Shown here piece after piece: positions 47,381 to 59,592 of a stretch of 64,000 bases of DNA. Position 1 is the first letter of the stretch. The number at the start of each line of letters is the position of its first letter. The stretch is from Clonostachys chloroleuca. Taxonomy: Eukaryota; Ascomycota; Sordariomycetes; Hypocreales; Bionectriaceae. Under the pieces are notes generated by a model. It was not told the origin of the DNA. It made no database searches and saw nothing but the letters and a program-made list of their open reading frames with translations. The position numbers and the translations under genes are program-made. The DNA is taken from contig JBANAY010000003.1 of assembly GCA_037952775.1 (NCBI GenBank), positions 9,424,001-9,488,000 of the forward strand, given 5' to 3'.

Positions 47381-47659
47381 GCTTGTTTCCTCGGCCCGGA
47401 CGAAAAGTACCATGTCAGGTGGAAGGGTGGATATACCGCCTCACAAAATACTCGCGCAGGTATCAAAGATGCTATTCGGGGTGGGTCTAAGATCGTGACT
47501 TTGGCTTTTGGTTATGGCAAGAGCTATATCCTTTCTTATTCACACACGCCGACTACCTATTCTGCCGAATTTGGATACGCAAGAGACCTAAAGGGTTACT
47601 ACGAAGACCTTTCGATTTTTATATCTGATAATAGGGATACTACTATACGTGTGAGTTAG
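47381..47659 (+). pseudogene. coding-like fragment, C-terminal piece of an unknown fungal protein
   Basis: An open frame reads CFLGPDEKYHVRWKGG, SKIVTLAFGYGKSYILSY and DLKGYYEDLSIFISDN before a stop at 47657-47659. The pattern (GP...Y.VRW..G, a beta-strand with FGYGKSY, then DL.GYY.dL) looks like the conserved C-terminal repeat of some fungal kinase-like or hypothetical proteins, but I cannot name it. No convincing start is seen, so it is probably a partial or broken gene. Confidence 0.3.
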
Positions 47660-48409
47660 CATTGCTTTTATTCTCGATTGATAAAAATAGAGCGTATCAG
47701 TCTATATACTAACTTGTTCGCTGCGTAAAAGAATGTTGCTTTGAATTACAAGAATAAGGATGACTAAATCTTGATTTATAGTTACGACAATGACCTTGAG
47801 AAAACACATATACGTTATCAAGTCTCTGATCACCTGGCTGAGTCAAATATTCATACTTGGTGGGAACATGGGGACTAGGCTATGTACCTAGTTCTAGGTA
47901 GTAAGTAGAGTTTATCCTATAATTGACTGCAAGGCAGAGGTGGAGATCCTAAGAACGGCCTGGCACATCAGAAAAGGACAGACTGCCGTGTGAAGGAGTG
48001 AGTGCTGCTCTTGGCCGTTAAACCTATTCGAGAAGCCACGGCCGTCTTCCGGGGTCTCCGCTAAGGTCTCATTTCCGAGATGGGACAAGGCCTGTACCAA
48101 CTGGTACGTTCCGCTGGCAAGTTCCGGTAGACTGGCTCAAGTCGATCTGACCGGATCGATCGTCACGCAGCAACCAGCCGATCATATAACCACTCAATCT
48201 GAAACAAATCGTCATTCTGCATTTGATGTTTTTATGTCTAAATTAAGAAATTTATGTTGGTATCTGGTGTCTATATATGGGAATCAATCTATCATATGTG
48301 GTTTCAAAACTCTCTTTCCGAATGCTTCTTGTCATTACCGGCCGTAACTCCCCTTCGTGATGTTAACAAAACCCAGCACAGAGGAAATTTTTCTCCAAAG
48401 TGTTCAAAC
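47660..48409. other. intergenic
   Basis: AT-rich, with no gene recognised. Frames on either strand are under 70 codons. Confidence 0.4.
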
Positions 48410-49851
48410 TTACGCGATATCGCTTGACACATGGGAGTCGTTATCGCTCTTCTTGGTATCCTCGTACTGGACTGCGACGTTGGTAGTCCGCAAGATACCG
48501 TTGTAGGTCATAATCTCCTCCTCAGAGCCGGAAGGCGAGATCCCGCGGATCTCAGTATGTTGGTTATGTTTTCTGGAGGCGGGGTGCAGGTCCTTGAGAG
48601 CGTAGTGGCTGTCCCTGACGTTGGACCTGTTCTGAGCTGTGACTCTGGACGTCTGCCCCAGGGAGTTGTCATAGGGCGTGCTGTTTGACTTTCCTCCCGA
48701 ATCTGTGCCGAAGAGCTTTGGGTACCAGCGGCTGAACAGCGGGCGAAGGGCGGGCATAGAACAAGAGATGACAGCGAGGTTGACCTCCACGGCAGTCCAG
48801 ACGTAAGCGATGTTGTAGTGCCTGAATTTCTCCCCAAGATAGAGTAGCCGGTAGATGTTGATGATTCGAATTATGGCAACAATTGGTACACTGGTGAACA
48901 AGAACTAATTAGACAGGATGAAACTTTGTCAAGTATATGTCCGTTACAACTTACAATGCACCGATAAGAAAGACTCCAAGCACGGCAATCTTTGCACCCC
49001 TGGCCATTCGAAGACCGAGAAAAATCCAAAAAGGTAGTACCAAGATAGCCACATCAGTGGCAATTGTAATGCTGGACTGTATAATGTGGAAGCTGTTGTC
49101 GATACACCTCGTATTTGGGTCCTTCTTCAACTCGGGATGCCAGTTCGTTGCAATCGGTACGCATTGGAAGAGAGCACCAAAGAAGACGGCGATGGCGTGG
49201 AGGATGGTGAAGATCATGAGACCCCAGATGACTTTAAAAACAGTATCGTTGATTCCTCCCAGGCGAAGCAAGAAAACGAGAATGGAACACTTCACGAGCG
49301 CCAGTACGGGGTTATAGCAAAGCTGCTCGAAGAAGTTCCACCATAGGCCGGCAGACGGGTCGTAATTCGGTACCTTTTCGTCTTCCCATCCGTAGTAATT
49401 AAGCTTAAAGACTGTTCCTTCATTGTTAGTCCGTAAAACTTGCTTGATACTGATTAGGGTTGCATACACATGAATAGCGTTGATGACACAAGGATCGCCG
49501 AAACCTAGTGCTGTATGAGTATCCGAGTTGTTGCAGTTGTTGCAGTTCGCCGCATCAAGTCAAGTACTTACGAGTGCCATACCACAAAGATAATCATCTA
49601 GAGCGAAATGTGAGTAACTCGGGAGAAGATGGTTGGATCGGAACAAAACACGTACCCACGCCCAGTGTCCTCATCGTGACACGAGTATACACTCGCAGAG
49701 CGAAAACGATGACCGCGATACCAGGAAGAACAAACATAATGAACACGCCTGCCGCCTGCAGCGGGGGAGTAGGAATCTCAAGGACATTGGGATAGGGGCC
49801 CGGTCCTGGCCCATACTCCGTCGTCCTCTCCCAGAGATTCGACTGATCCAT
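48410..49851 (-). CDS. Pth11-like / rhodopsin-fold integral membrane protein (putative receptor)
   Basis: Four exons on minus, 49851-49656, 49597-49583, 49504-48955 and 48890-48410, keep phase throughout and give 413 aa. The second exon is very short (15 nt) and supplies the family motif DDYLC. A later donor at 49571 was considered, but it breaks the frame. TM helices: AAGVFIMFVLPGIAVIVFAL (TM1), a weak TM2 around VINAIHVYATLISI, VLALVKCSILVFLLRLG, VIWGLMIFTILHAIAVFFGA, ITIATDVAILVLPFWIFLGL, IAVLGVFLIGA...VPIVAIIRI, and VWTAVEVNLAVISCSMPALR. The RCID motif and the VEVNLAVISCSMPALRP ending are typical of this fungal family (SAT4/rhodopsin domain). A Ser-rich cytosolic tail follows. No CFEM domain is present. 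Members are linked to surface sensing in pathogens, but most are uncharacterised. Confidence 0.82.
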
Positions 49852-52748
49852 TTCCGAATACGTTTGTGTGCTGTCAGGTCGCCAATCGAGAATTCAGGGC
49901 CACCACCTAGAAAAACATGAGGCAAACCGAAGATCCAGGAAAGATTCCGAAAGGCTGGTTATGAAAATTTAGCCTGAGCGGGGGATGATCGTATTTTAAT
50001 CATAAAACGGTCGATCTGTCGATGACCAGGGGAGGGGAGGACACCGTCGTTCACTAGGGCGACCCGTCAAAAAAGAAAGCAAAGAAGCTGAAAAGACAAA
50101 GTAGCGTAACGCAGTCGGGCTCTTCGTCTGGTCCGCCCTAGCTCGCTTCCCCCTTAACCGCGCGCTGCGCTTCAGTGACAGGCACCCTGTAAACAGGATA
50201 GTTTGGAAGATTTTAGTTTGATTTCGATAGCATGGGTTGGAGGAGTGTGTGTGTGCCCGGGAAAAGAGGAGGGATCGGCAAGAAAAATCGATTCTTTCCA
50301 GCAACGTTACGAATGCCTGCCGGGCTGAGAGTGTGGGAGGGGACGCTTCTAGCGTGTCCTCGGTCGATCTTGCCTTCTGCGGTCGATAATTCGAAAGTCC
50401 CTACCGAGGAAATGTTCGACATGCAGCACGCCACGAGGGAACTTCAGCCAGCGGGGGGCATCAGCTGCATTTTGTTTACAAATAGAAGGACTCTGCTCTG
50501 GTGTTCCTCATCCTCCACCCTAGTTCTCGGCAAGCATTCTGCCGCGCATACATACATTGCAGATCGGATGCCGTTGTCAGGCATTAGCGATATCCAGGGG
50601 AATTGCCGGTACACGTCAGGACGGCGGCCGCAACTCGTCGGTTTTACCATTGCGCTACAGATCAAGCTTAAGCCCCGAATTTAGCTATAATGTTGCTCTC
50701 AAACTAGGCGCACCTGTCACCGTGAAAAGCGTTTAAGCTAATTCTGCTCCGGCAAGTGCCCTTCTGCTTGCCTGGTGGCCCATCCATCTCCGTCGCTTAC
50801 TCCGGACCTGAGAGAGAGAAGTCGGGTCCTATCCGGGGAGCCCTCACAAGCGTAGAATCTGCGACGTCTAACGCCGAAACCAGTTAGCCATGCTGCCCCT
50901 GGTGCTTATTAGCTGATCTCCGAGATATATGGAGGCGATGGCGGCAGGCAAACGGTGGATACCCTAATAATCGGTAACTGATTATTACACAGCAGCCCTG
51001 TATGGCCCCTCTACCGACACCGCTTGTCAATCTGGCATGGGAGGGACGGAGGCAAAGACCGTTTTCAGGATGTCATTCATGCTGGAAGATTGAAGTGCAG
51101 CGCGGTGACATATCCTGGTAGGAGACACATGCTGATACAACTATGCAAATGCCGGACGGGCAAACATCATCGAGGGGGTCAGCTAGTATGGATGCAAGAT
51201 TGATGCGCGGAATGTGATCCGGAGGCGTAGAATGCCAGACCCTGGCAAAACTGCGTGCTTTTCGAGTCTTTGATCAATCAGACTACGAGGACAACGCGAT
51301 ACTGGCCGCCTCGTTTGTCGTTTATCTCCACAGAGGGAAAGGCATCATGATGATCTTTTCCCAATACTCACAGGTCCCACTGAACTAAACAAGTTGGAGG
51401 TGATCCTTCCCGTATTTGATTTCGTGGAGGAGTACGCCACTGACGACAGGAGCTACGACAGGAGCTGAATCGGAGTCCGGTGCGGAAGGGGTTTATTTTA
51501 GGGCAGACGAGCTCGGGAGCCTTCAGATGACAGGTCCTAGTTCGCGGGAGACGGAGTAAATATAGTGCTTGGTGTGTTTACATGAAACAATGCATCGTGA
51601 TTCCCACTCTGTGAGTGACTATCGAGGTGTTGGCCATGCAGATGCACGAAGGCATGAATATATGCACTGTTCAGGAACCGTGAAGCACAAAAAGGTCTCA
51701 AAGAGGGGCAGTTTTCCTTGTCAGTGCCGATCTTTTCTGTATCATTCAGCCCCAGGTCAGAATTTTATGAGCACTAAAGGTCACCCATGAGTGGCTAGTA
51801 CAGATGAACAGGCTAGTTTGCTTGCAGCTGAGGCACCCTTGTCGGCTCACCATACTGATCTGGTCGTGTTAGGCGACGGAGGAGAGCAACATGCGTTGCC
51901 TGCCGCATGAGAGTTAGCTGATATTGGAAGGAGATGAATGACTCGAGTTATGGGGATTCATGCAGCCGAGCGTCGGGAGAGCTCTTCCGAGGAGCGCAAT
52001 GCAGGCTGAAGATTGCAGCGACTCGTGCATCTTTGGGATCGCAAGACTTCATGACTTTATAGTAACACAATTGTCTGAGCTTGAATTGTCGATCGGATCA
52101 CCTCACCTTCAATATGTTGATCTCTCGGTTGAGTAAGATCTTCCCTTGGATTTCGTGCTTTAGATCATCAAACCCCCGTTTTTCCACCGCGGGAGAGAAC
52201 CCTGTGAAGAACTCAATAGCATGAAGAGGGACCAGTAAGGCCCAAGCCCCTGCGTTATCTGTCTGGTAACTTCCGTTGTAAGGGTCCCACGGTAGAGCCA
52301 TTCTCATATACCAAATCAAACCAAGCGGGTAGCTAATGTACGCGCAACAACAAGGCATATTAGCCATCCTCAACACAGGAGACCAAAGTTCAGTGGCCTG
52401 TGGCAACGGTATCAACATGGCCGTGATATATCCGGGGTTGGTAAGCAGGCGAAGCTCCAAGTGGTCTTACTTGGGACACACTATTACCACCCGTTCAATC
52501 TCCAAGGCGCGCGCCCTCGCCAATCTCCTGGTTAGATCAATCCCAATCCCAGGGGCCTGGTTCCCACCAAGCTGCGGGTCAGTCAGTAGCTTGAGCCCAC
52601 CACGTGTGAAGTGAGACCCTTCATAAGTCTCTTGGTTCTCGCTTGTTCGTCGCCATTCTGGTCCTCAAGCTCGCCTGTTTCAGTGTCAGCCGTCTCTTGT
52701 CTTCTCTGCTGGGGTATTTGTCACTTGTTCGACAAGGAGTCTGTCACC
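49852..52748. other. 2.9 kb intergenic, one doubtful fragment
   Basis: No solid gene. A minus frame (52418-52098, ATG at 52418) reads IWYMRMALPWDPYNG and AGAWALLVPLHAIEFF, faintly like the C-terminal end of a fungal Zn2Cys6 regulator, but no DNA-binding part is found upstream. A 12-bp tandem duplication lies at 51443-51466. Confidence 0.3.
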
Positions 52749-54948
52749 ATGCGTGTGCAGCAATTAATCGTGGCGACATGCTCGCTGATTGCCACGGCCT
52801 CGGCCCAGACCATCGTCGTCGACGGCCAGACAGTTCGTATGTCATCTGCCCCCCACGCCGCACGGCCACGTTTTTGAATGTGGTCAGCTTGCATATTCCT
52901 TTTTCTTCCTGCATGCCACCCTCCTTCGGTACTTGTGAAGTCTTGGCTAATTTGACTTACAGAGGCGGACGAATCCAACGTCAAGCCTGCTGTTGAGACG
53001 GTATCTGGCTACGAGGGTTTCGAGAGCAAGCAGCTCACCGAGGCTGCCTTGGCCAATCTCACTGACCTGCAGCTGAGCAATGTTTCGCTCTTCTACTTCG
53101 ACGATGAGGTCAACAGCGCCGAGAAGCGAGCTCTCTATGAGCCCAAGTGCAAGGTCCTGCCCGGCGATGCTGCTTGGCCAAGCAATACGCTCTGGAAGAT
53201 CTTTGACATTCTCACTGGCGGCGCCCTGATCAAGACCGTGCCTCTCGGTGCGGCCTGCTACCAGGGCGAGCACTATGATTCCGCCAAGTGCACCTATCTG
53301 TTGAACAACTGGAACCGCTCTTATGCTCAGTGAGTATCATCGCGCAACACGGATTGATGGCGCAAGCAGCTAACATACCATGCTTCTAGTGTTGATGACC
53401 CTACTTCGGTCATGTCTCCCCTCTATGAGAACGCCACCTGCCAGCCTGCTGATGCTGCGCGTGGAAAGGAGTGCACCATTGGCGGATACTCCGAGTACTC
53501 CGTCAACATCAGCTCCGTCTCCCAGATCCAGCTGGGCATCAACTTTGCTCGCGCGCTTAACCTTCGTCTTGTTGTTCACAACACTGGCCATGACTTCCTC
53601 GGCAAGAACACGGGGCGAGGTGCTCTGTCTCTCTGGACCCATCACCTGCGCGACATCAAGCTCATCAAGAACTACAAGGCGGCTGGTGGCCGATACACCG
53701 GGCCTGCTTTCAAGCTGGGTGCTGGTGTCATGGTCTACGAGTTGTACGAGGCTGCTGAGCGTGAGGGGTACCTTGCCGTTGGTGGCGAGTGCCGTGTAAG
53801 TCCCATTCTCTCCATGGCTGGGTCTCACTTTACTGACAAACCATCAATAGACTGTGGGTGTCTCCGGTGGTTACCTCGCCGGCGGTGGTCACTCTCCCGT
53901 CTCCTCCATTCACGGTCTCGGCTCCGACCAGGTTCTCAGCGTCGAGCTCGTCACTCCCGATGGACGTTTCATTACTGCTGATGAGACTCAGAACTCGGAC
54001 CTGTTCTGGGCCATCCGCGGTGGAGGTGGCGCCACCTGGGGCGTCGTCACCTCCATGACCGTCAAGGTTCATGAGAAGAAGGTCATGTCCGGCATGACCT
54101 GGGACACCACCACCGTCGCCATGAACATCACTGACGACCAATTTTGGCGCGCCATCGAGACCTACTGGTCCCGATACTCCGAATACCTCGACGCCAACAG
54201 CTACGGATACTGCCGCATGTCAAAGCTCGCCACCGGTGGCTACGCCTGGCGCGCCCTCCCCTGGATGATCCCCGGCATGAAGCTCGTCGACTTCAAGAAG
54301 CTTGTCCAGCCTCTCCTCGACGAGTGGGCCGCCATCGGCGTCGACCCCAAGCCCAAGTTCTTCGAGCACGAGAGCTTCTACGACGCCTGGACCAACCACT
54401 TCCCCATCGAGAGGACCGGCAACCCCTACGCCCGTACCGCCAACCGTCTTCTGCCCCGCGAGAACTGGGAGGAACCCGAGATCCGGAACAAAACCATCAA
54501 GACCATCCGCTCCGTCGTCGAGGAGGGCGCTTTCCTGGTCCACTACAACATGAAGGCCGACGTGCAGCCAAACACTGCCGACAGCGCTGCCAACCCTGCC
54601 TGGCGCGACCTGATGATGTTCACCATCATCGGCGTCACCTGGGACGAGAACACTACCCAGGACCAGGTCGACGTTCTCAACGACAAGCTCACCAACGATC
54701 TCAACAAGCGCATCATTGATGTCAGCCCCAACGGTGGAGGTTACCTCAACGAGGGTGATGTCATGGACCCTGAGTTCCAGAAGACCTTCTACGGAGACCA
54801 CTACGAGCGTCTGCTCCAGATCAAGAAGAAGGTCGACCCTCGGGATGTGTTCTGGGCCCCTACCGCTGTCGGCAGTGAGGGGTGGTACATCACTGACCAG
54901 AACAAGTATGTCACCAAGCAGACTGGCCGTCTTTGCCCTCGCCAGTGA
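52749..54948 (+). CDS. secreted BBE-type FAD-linked oxidoreductase
   Basis: Exons 52749-52836, 52963-53329, 53390-53795 and 53851-54948 (TGA) join in phase and give 652 aa. The start MRVQQLIVATCSLIATASA is a signal peptide, with cleavage likely just before Gln-20, so the protein is exported. FAD domain: LVVHNTGHDFLGKNTGRG (His for covalent FAD), AVGGECRTVGVSGGYLAGGG (Cys for the second link), IHGLGSDQVLSVELVTPDG and SDLFWAIRGGGGATWGVVTS. The C-terminal BBE motif is FYGDHYERLLQIKKKVDPRD. Many N-glycosylation sequons (for example NISS, NATC, NITD) agree with secretion. The region before the FAD domain (about 20-180) contains CKVLPGDAAWPS and the Cys-rich CYQGEHYDSAKC typical of long fungal members of this group. 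Such enzymes oxidise sugars, alkaloids or polyketide-type intermediates and give hydrogen peroxide. It is GC-rich and intact. Confidence 0.92.
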
Positions 54949-57900
54949 TTTGATTAGATGGAATAGTGTTATAGTGTATCTTAGTGTATAAAGCTTTCTC
55001 TGAAGGCAGAGAAGTCTATTATAATAATTCAGCAATCACCATATCTTTCTGTATATGCCAGTGCCAGAAATAGCCGCTCCACGAGTTTACATTGCATCTG
55101 GAGTACTCCGTTACCGCGTCAGCTTATCTCATCTCCGGTGAGAGAACATGCTACCTTGTTGAGGATATGACGCTAAAGCCAACATCCGTTCTTGTAACCG
55201 GACAGGAGACAAGCCAACCAGGGCATATCGAAGCAACATGCGGGCATTAGGGAGCCAAGTAGCCTTGGTTATTGCCAGGTGTTCGTTTGACAGGAGACGA
55301 TCTCCGCGACAGGAGCACTGCGGAGAGTCAGCTGGCAAGGACCAACCTGTGACTCCGGTGGCAGCTGACCTCACGATACCATGTCGCCATATCGTGAGCG
55401 TCGGTCAGGTTACATCCAACTCTGTTCAACCCACCTCACTGAGTCAAGGTTGAAACGAGCGAAACATTTTACGAACTCAGAGCCAACACGAGGTCGCATC
55501 AGCTTGCTTGACTGGGTTCGCCACAGCCCGTCTCATGCTGCCGGAAGCCAACTTTGCTTCTCCCGCGGCTACCGATGTGACATTGTTGGGGGCCTACCCG
55601 GTCCCTACGCAGGCAAGGTAGGATGCCACCTTCATCCCTGCAACCATGGTCTTGGGTCAAGATGAAACTTGACGGCAACGGCGCACCCTATCGCGGGGCC
55701 TTTCGTTCCCCAGCCATCGGTCGAGCTAGTCGAGGCTATTCGATCGACCAATGACTTGCCTCCGGCTACTTGATTTTCTCGCAGCGGCGAAGCGAGCAAG
55801 CGAATGGGTGATTGTCCCAAGGATCCGTGTCCTGCCATCGGGGAAACTAGGGTTCGTCGTAAAAATACCTGCAAATAGAAGGTCTGCAGCAGACTGTATC
55901 ACCGCCAGCGGGCGCGATGCCGATACCCGGAGCCAGGGGCCAGGATTTCCATCTTCTTCATGCTTCTTCTCTCAAGAGAAGTTCTCTCTCCCCTTTGACG
56001 CAGGCAGGCCGCGCAGCATCTGCGGGAATTAATGGCCGTTGGTTGTCAGCGGACATGCAGCCCCAACCGTCATTCTGTGCGGCCCGCGGACTTGGCCGGG
56101 ACTAGGGACGCAAATAGAAGGGCCCTGGTCATGTTTGCTTTTTATTAATTAAAGGTGCAGAAGCTAGTTCGCCGATAACGTGCCGGTTCGCTGTAGACCT
56201 TCTGCAGCTGGCTCAGAACCATGAATGTCATCAGCAATCTCATTTACCCTTTTTTTCTGGGTACGTCATTCAAAAGCTCCCACCCAGAGACTGAGACTGA
56301 GAGAAGAGACATGATGAACGCAAAACCTTCTCAGAGGAAACGTAGCACCAAATGTTCCTTCCACCCGTGCCGCCTCACCCATCCCATCCCCCGTCACGGG
56401 GGTCTATGAATACCGCAATGATCTGCCATTTCGTGGGGTCAGGGTCCTGCAATTTTTTTTAAAAGAAAAAAAAAACTTGTCAAGTTGTCAAGCGGAGAGG
56501 GGTTACACTGCCACCCACGGCATTGAGCCTGGAGCCAGGTAACATTCCACCCAAACCCTTGCCCACCGTCCGAAACACATACCTGAACCAACGGCCCGTG
56601 GCCCTCGATCTGCAGCAGGCCCACGACGCTGACGTGCCCGTGGATAAGCTCACCGAATCCCGGAATACATGCCAGCAATCATGATGGGTGCAAGTGCCAG
56701 CAGGCGGCTTTGCCGAAGCCAACACATCCTCGATCGAGGGAATCGCACGTCAGAGCTTCACACGGGGGAGCAAATGAGAGTTTGACAAATTGACGGCACC
56801 CGTTTAGTTGACATGCCCCGCCTCGGGCATTTGAGGATCGCTGGTCCAAGCACCGGATGCGGCAGCCATTGAGATACGGGAGATGGTGTTGGCCCTTGGA
56901 AAGGGGTGTGCTGCATACCAAAATCCACAGCACTCGGCATTCCTGTCTCGGCGCGCGCTTTGAGCAGTTTCCACTCAACTGAGAGGGATCGAGCTAAAGA
57001 GAAAGCATGATTTTAGGTCACACCTGATGAGCAGGGATGCCGTGCAGACAGCACCAAAGGAGACAACAAGAGAGTCTGTCACGTCATGGTGCAAGAACAA
57101 TGACCAGGGGGAACGATAACGGGCCTCTTGCTTCGAGCTTGACTTCAGTCGCTACAGGTAGGCTATTATCCCGGTATGATAAGCATCTGTCCCGGCCTGG
57201 TTACACGTCAATTTCGCTGGGTTTGATCGACATTTACCCGACAACGGGCTGGTTGCCTCTGCCCCCGCCTCGGTGATCTTGCAACTCCAGTCCAATCAGT
57301 GCCAGAGCGCTTTGGTCTCTCACGGCCATCGATATACCGCATTAGCCCTCTTCTCCCCGCAGTGTCACAGGTGTCTGCAACCCCACCATGACCAAGGCTC
57401 GCGCCGTCGCCCTCGCCTTCGGCAGTCTCACGTTAACGCCAACAAGTCCGTCCATGTGTCTAGGCCTAGGGCGGAAATACCCACGTACGTGTTCGTGCTC
57501 GCTCGCAGGGGGAGGAGAGAGACAGCAGGGGAGGGGTCGCGGAAGTCGAGGCCCAAGCCGTAATTATGGCGATGATGGGGGTTGGCCCCGGTGGTTCTCG
57601 GGGTCGGGTTCCAGCCAAACGACCTCGACCATCTCCATCCACTCAGGGCCCTCACCCACGTTCAGACGGAGCGAGGGACGGCTCACTAGCGTCGGCCGCT
57701 TAGCGGTGAAGGATCATCAGAGTCGCACGATCCAGGGCTTCAGCTCGCCAAGAATCCCAAACCCTGGACAACGAGGTGGCAACGCCATACCGCAAACGGG
57801 CAACGACCGTTCCATGTCGCACGGCCAGGCGCAAATATGTATGAACCACCGAGCCATCTCCGCTCCATCGCAGACATTCTTATTCAAATGTGCGTCCTGA

Positions 57901-58008
57901 CAACCGACTGGTCTCGCAAGTCCGTCCATCCCACTCTCACCACCGACTTCACCCATCACCACACACGGCCCAACGACGGCGACGTAGCGCGCATCGAAGA
58001 CACTCGCA
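54949..58008. other. 3 kb intergenic, no supported gene
   Basis: Frames are short and lack family resemblance. The octamer GACAGGAG recurs at 55202, 55288 and 55310. A T/A homopolymer pair lies at 56452-56474. The ORF at 57388-57900 is open and Ser/Gly-rich but not convincing as a protein. Confidence 0.45.
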
Positions 58009-59088
58009 ATGGTGCAGCAAAAGGTTGGAACAGGCTGCGGGAAGGACTTCGATGACCCCTTCCTGGATGACATCATTGTCATCGACCAGCTCGGCCCAGA
58101 GATCTGGACAGACGGCATCTCCATCAGACCGTCTGGGAACGCCTTGGCAGCAGTCATCGAGACCCCACATCTCTACCTCGTCGACCTACGATTCAACCCC
58201 GAGGACCCTTTCTCCAGAGGAAAGCCGCCAAGGATCGTACAAACCTTCCCCGATTGCACCTCGGCAGTCAACGTCACGCGCCTGCGCGGCACGGAAAGCG
58301 AAGACTATGCCGTATTAACAGCCCACGTAGACGTACCGCGAAAAGCAATCAAGGACGTTTGCATCTGGCGTGTATCGTTTGGTCCCGATGGCCAAGACGA
58401 CCCCCCAACCCTCACCAAGATCACCATGCTGCCCGACGTCATCTTCGGGTTCGGCATGATCCAATTATCAGACGACATCCTCCTCGTCGCCGACACAACG
58501 AAAGGCACCGTCTGGCGCGTAAAGATCTCCACCGGGGAGTCCAGCATCTTGTTCCACGACCCCGATACCACGCTGCCCTTGACCCAAGAAGAGGCCTTTT
58601 GCATGAACCGAATCCAAGTTGCCGCCGGGTACCTGTGGTACACCAACACGAGCCAGGCCCGGTTATACCGCGCGCCCATCGAGTGGATCAACGATGGAGC
58701 CGACATCAAGGTGACGGGGCCGTCGACCATCGTGGCCGAGGGCTGCCCGCACAACGACGGCATGGTGGTCACCAAGGACGGCAGCGCCGCCTACATCAGC
58801 AGCTACGTCCTGGGCAACCTGTGGCGCGTCGACGTCGACCCCGAGACGGGCACGGGCGAGGTCAACTCCCTCGTCGAGCTCGTCTCCCCCACCGCCATGC
58901 AGCTCGTCTACCACCCGTCCGACGAGAAGCCCACGCTGTACATCGCCTCCTGCGGCGCCTGGTCCGAGGAGCAGCTCGCCGGCGAGCGCGGCAAGTGGCT
59001 CGCGCTGACGAACGCGGACCGGTCCAAGCTGAAGATCCGAGTGCACATCACGGTCGAGACGACGGTGCACTACGAGACCATTTCATAG
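58009..59088 (+). CDS. SMP-30/gluconolactonase-like six-bladed beta-propeller protein
   Basis: Intronless gene of 359 aa, start ATG 58009, stop TAG. Repeated propeller blades are visible: WTDGISIRPSGNALAAVIET and LYLVDL, VIFGFGMIQLSDDILLVADT, TVWRVKISTGESSILFHDP, AAGYLWYTNTSQARLYRAPI, NDGMVVTKDGSAAYISSYVL, NLWRVDVDPETGTGEV and AMQLVYHPSDEKPTLYIASC. The pattern 'GxxxxxDxxLLVADTxxGxVWRV' is that of fungal SMP-30/strictosidine-synthase-like propellers, often found in secondary-metabolite clusters as lactonases or hydrolases. Acidic metal-binding residues (an N-terminal Glu, the Asn in NDGM and Asp in VADT) are plausibly present but not proven. There is no signal peptide. Strong GC bias at third positions leaves long shadow frames on both strands. 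Together with the P450 and the FAD oxidases it could tailor a small molecule. Confidence 0.68.
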   Translation: MVQQKVGTGCGKDFDDPFLDDIIVIDQLGPEIWTDGISIRPSGNALAAVIETPHLYLVDLRFNPEDPFSRGKPPRIVQTFPDCTSAVNVTRLRGTESEDYAVLTAHVDVPRKAIKDVCIWRVSFGPDGQDDPPTLTKITMLPDVIFGFGMIQLSDDILLVADTTKGTVWRVKISTGESSILFHDPDTTLPLTQEEAFCMNRIQVAAGYLWYTNTSQARLYRAPIEWINDGADIKVTGPSTIVAEGCPHNDGMVVTKDGSAAYISSYVLGNLWRVDVDPETGTGEVNSLVELVSPTAMQLVYHPSDEKPTLYIASCGAWSEEQLAGERGKWLALTNADRSKLKIRVHITVETTVHYETIS

Positions 59089-59534
59089 CCTGAGCTGAGC
59101 AGCGAGGGCGAGGGGCGTGCTTTTCCTTTCAGAGCGTTGATAGAGCATTGTTAGGCGCACATGGAGTGCGCGGGTATGGGAACCATGCGTCGCGTCCCTT
59201 TTTTGTTTTCTTGGATTAAAAAAGGCAACGGGCAGTCGTGATTTATTGGTTTTGTCGCTAGATTTTTGTGCATAGAGTCCATGTCCGAGCTTGTGGGAAC
59301 GCAAATACCCTAGAGAGGGATACGCATTGCGAATGATCCTAATATTCATATACCATGCATTTCAACTCCGCGCGCTTAGTACCATGAACTGTAGAAGATG
59401 AACTCTCGCCTGGAGCCAGCGCGTAAATGATATGACGACAATATTTGTCTCTTGAAGGTAATCTGGCAATGGACATGTGAAGACGTACAGGGTAGGCAAG
59501 TAGGTAGGTAGCAAGCGGCAAGGAAGCAAGCCAA

Positions 59535-59564
59535 ATAAAAAAAAAATTAAAAAAAAAAAAAAAA
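59535..59564 (+). repeat. poly(A) homopolymer tract interrupted by TT
   Basis: An uninterrupted A-run, TT and a second longer A-run, lying about 30 nt beyond the 3' end of the tRNA gene (which reads the other way). On the tRNA strand this is poly(T) and may act as a reserve Pol III terminator. Confidence 0.8.
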
Positions 59565-59581
59565 GCCTCCAGTGACGCACC

Positions 59582-59588
59582 AAAAAAA
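59582..59588 (-). terminator. Pol III terminator of tRNA-Ile
   Basis: Seven A on the plus strand (T7 on the transcribed sense) begin 5 nt after the tRNA 3' end, the usual RNA polymerase III stop. Confidence 0.8.
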
Positions 59589-59592
59589 CAGA

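Larger units (their letters stand above)
59089..59592. other. intergenic with A-rich tract
   Basis: 3' region of the propeller gene and 3' flank of the tRNA. It includes a pure A/T run at 59535-59564. Confidence 0.4.

Noticed and set aside
52098..52418. C-terminal end of a Zn2Cys6 regulator
   Set aside because: Only a faint likeness (AGAWALLVPLHAIEFF); no zinc cluster or middle domain could be found upstream on the minus strand, so it is not called as a gene.
54220..55035. 271-codon open frame antisense to the secreted FAD oxidase
   Set aside because: Shadow of the strongly GC3-biased gene on the other strand; Val/Gly/Asp-rich translation, no ATG context and no family resemblance.
57388..57900. 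170-codon plus-strand frame before the propeller gene
   Set aside because: Ser/Gly/Arg-rich without periodicity or domain; probably 5' region of the next gene or chance.
58254..59093. 279-codon frame overlapping the propeller gene on the same strand
   Set aside because: Arg/His/Pro-rich translation typical of a shifted frame of a GC-rich gene; the other frame has clear propeller blades.
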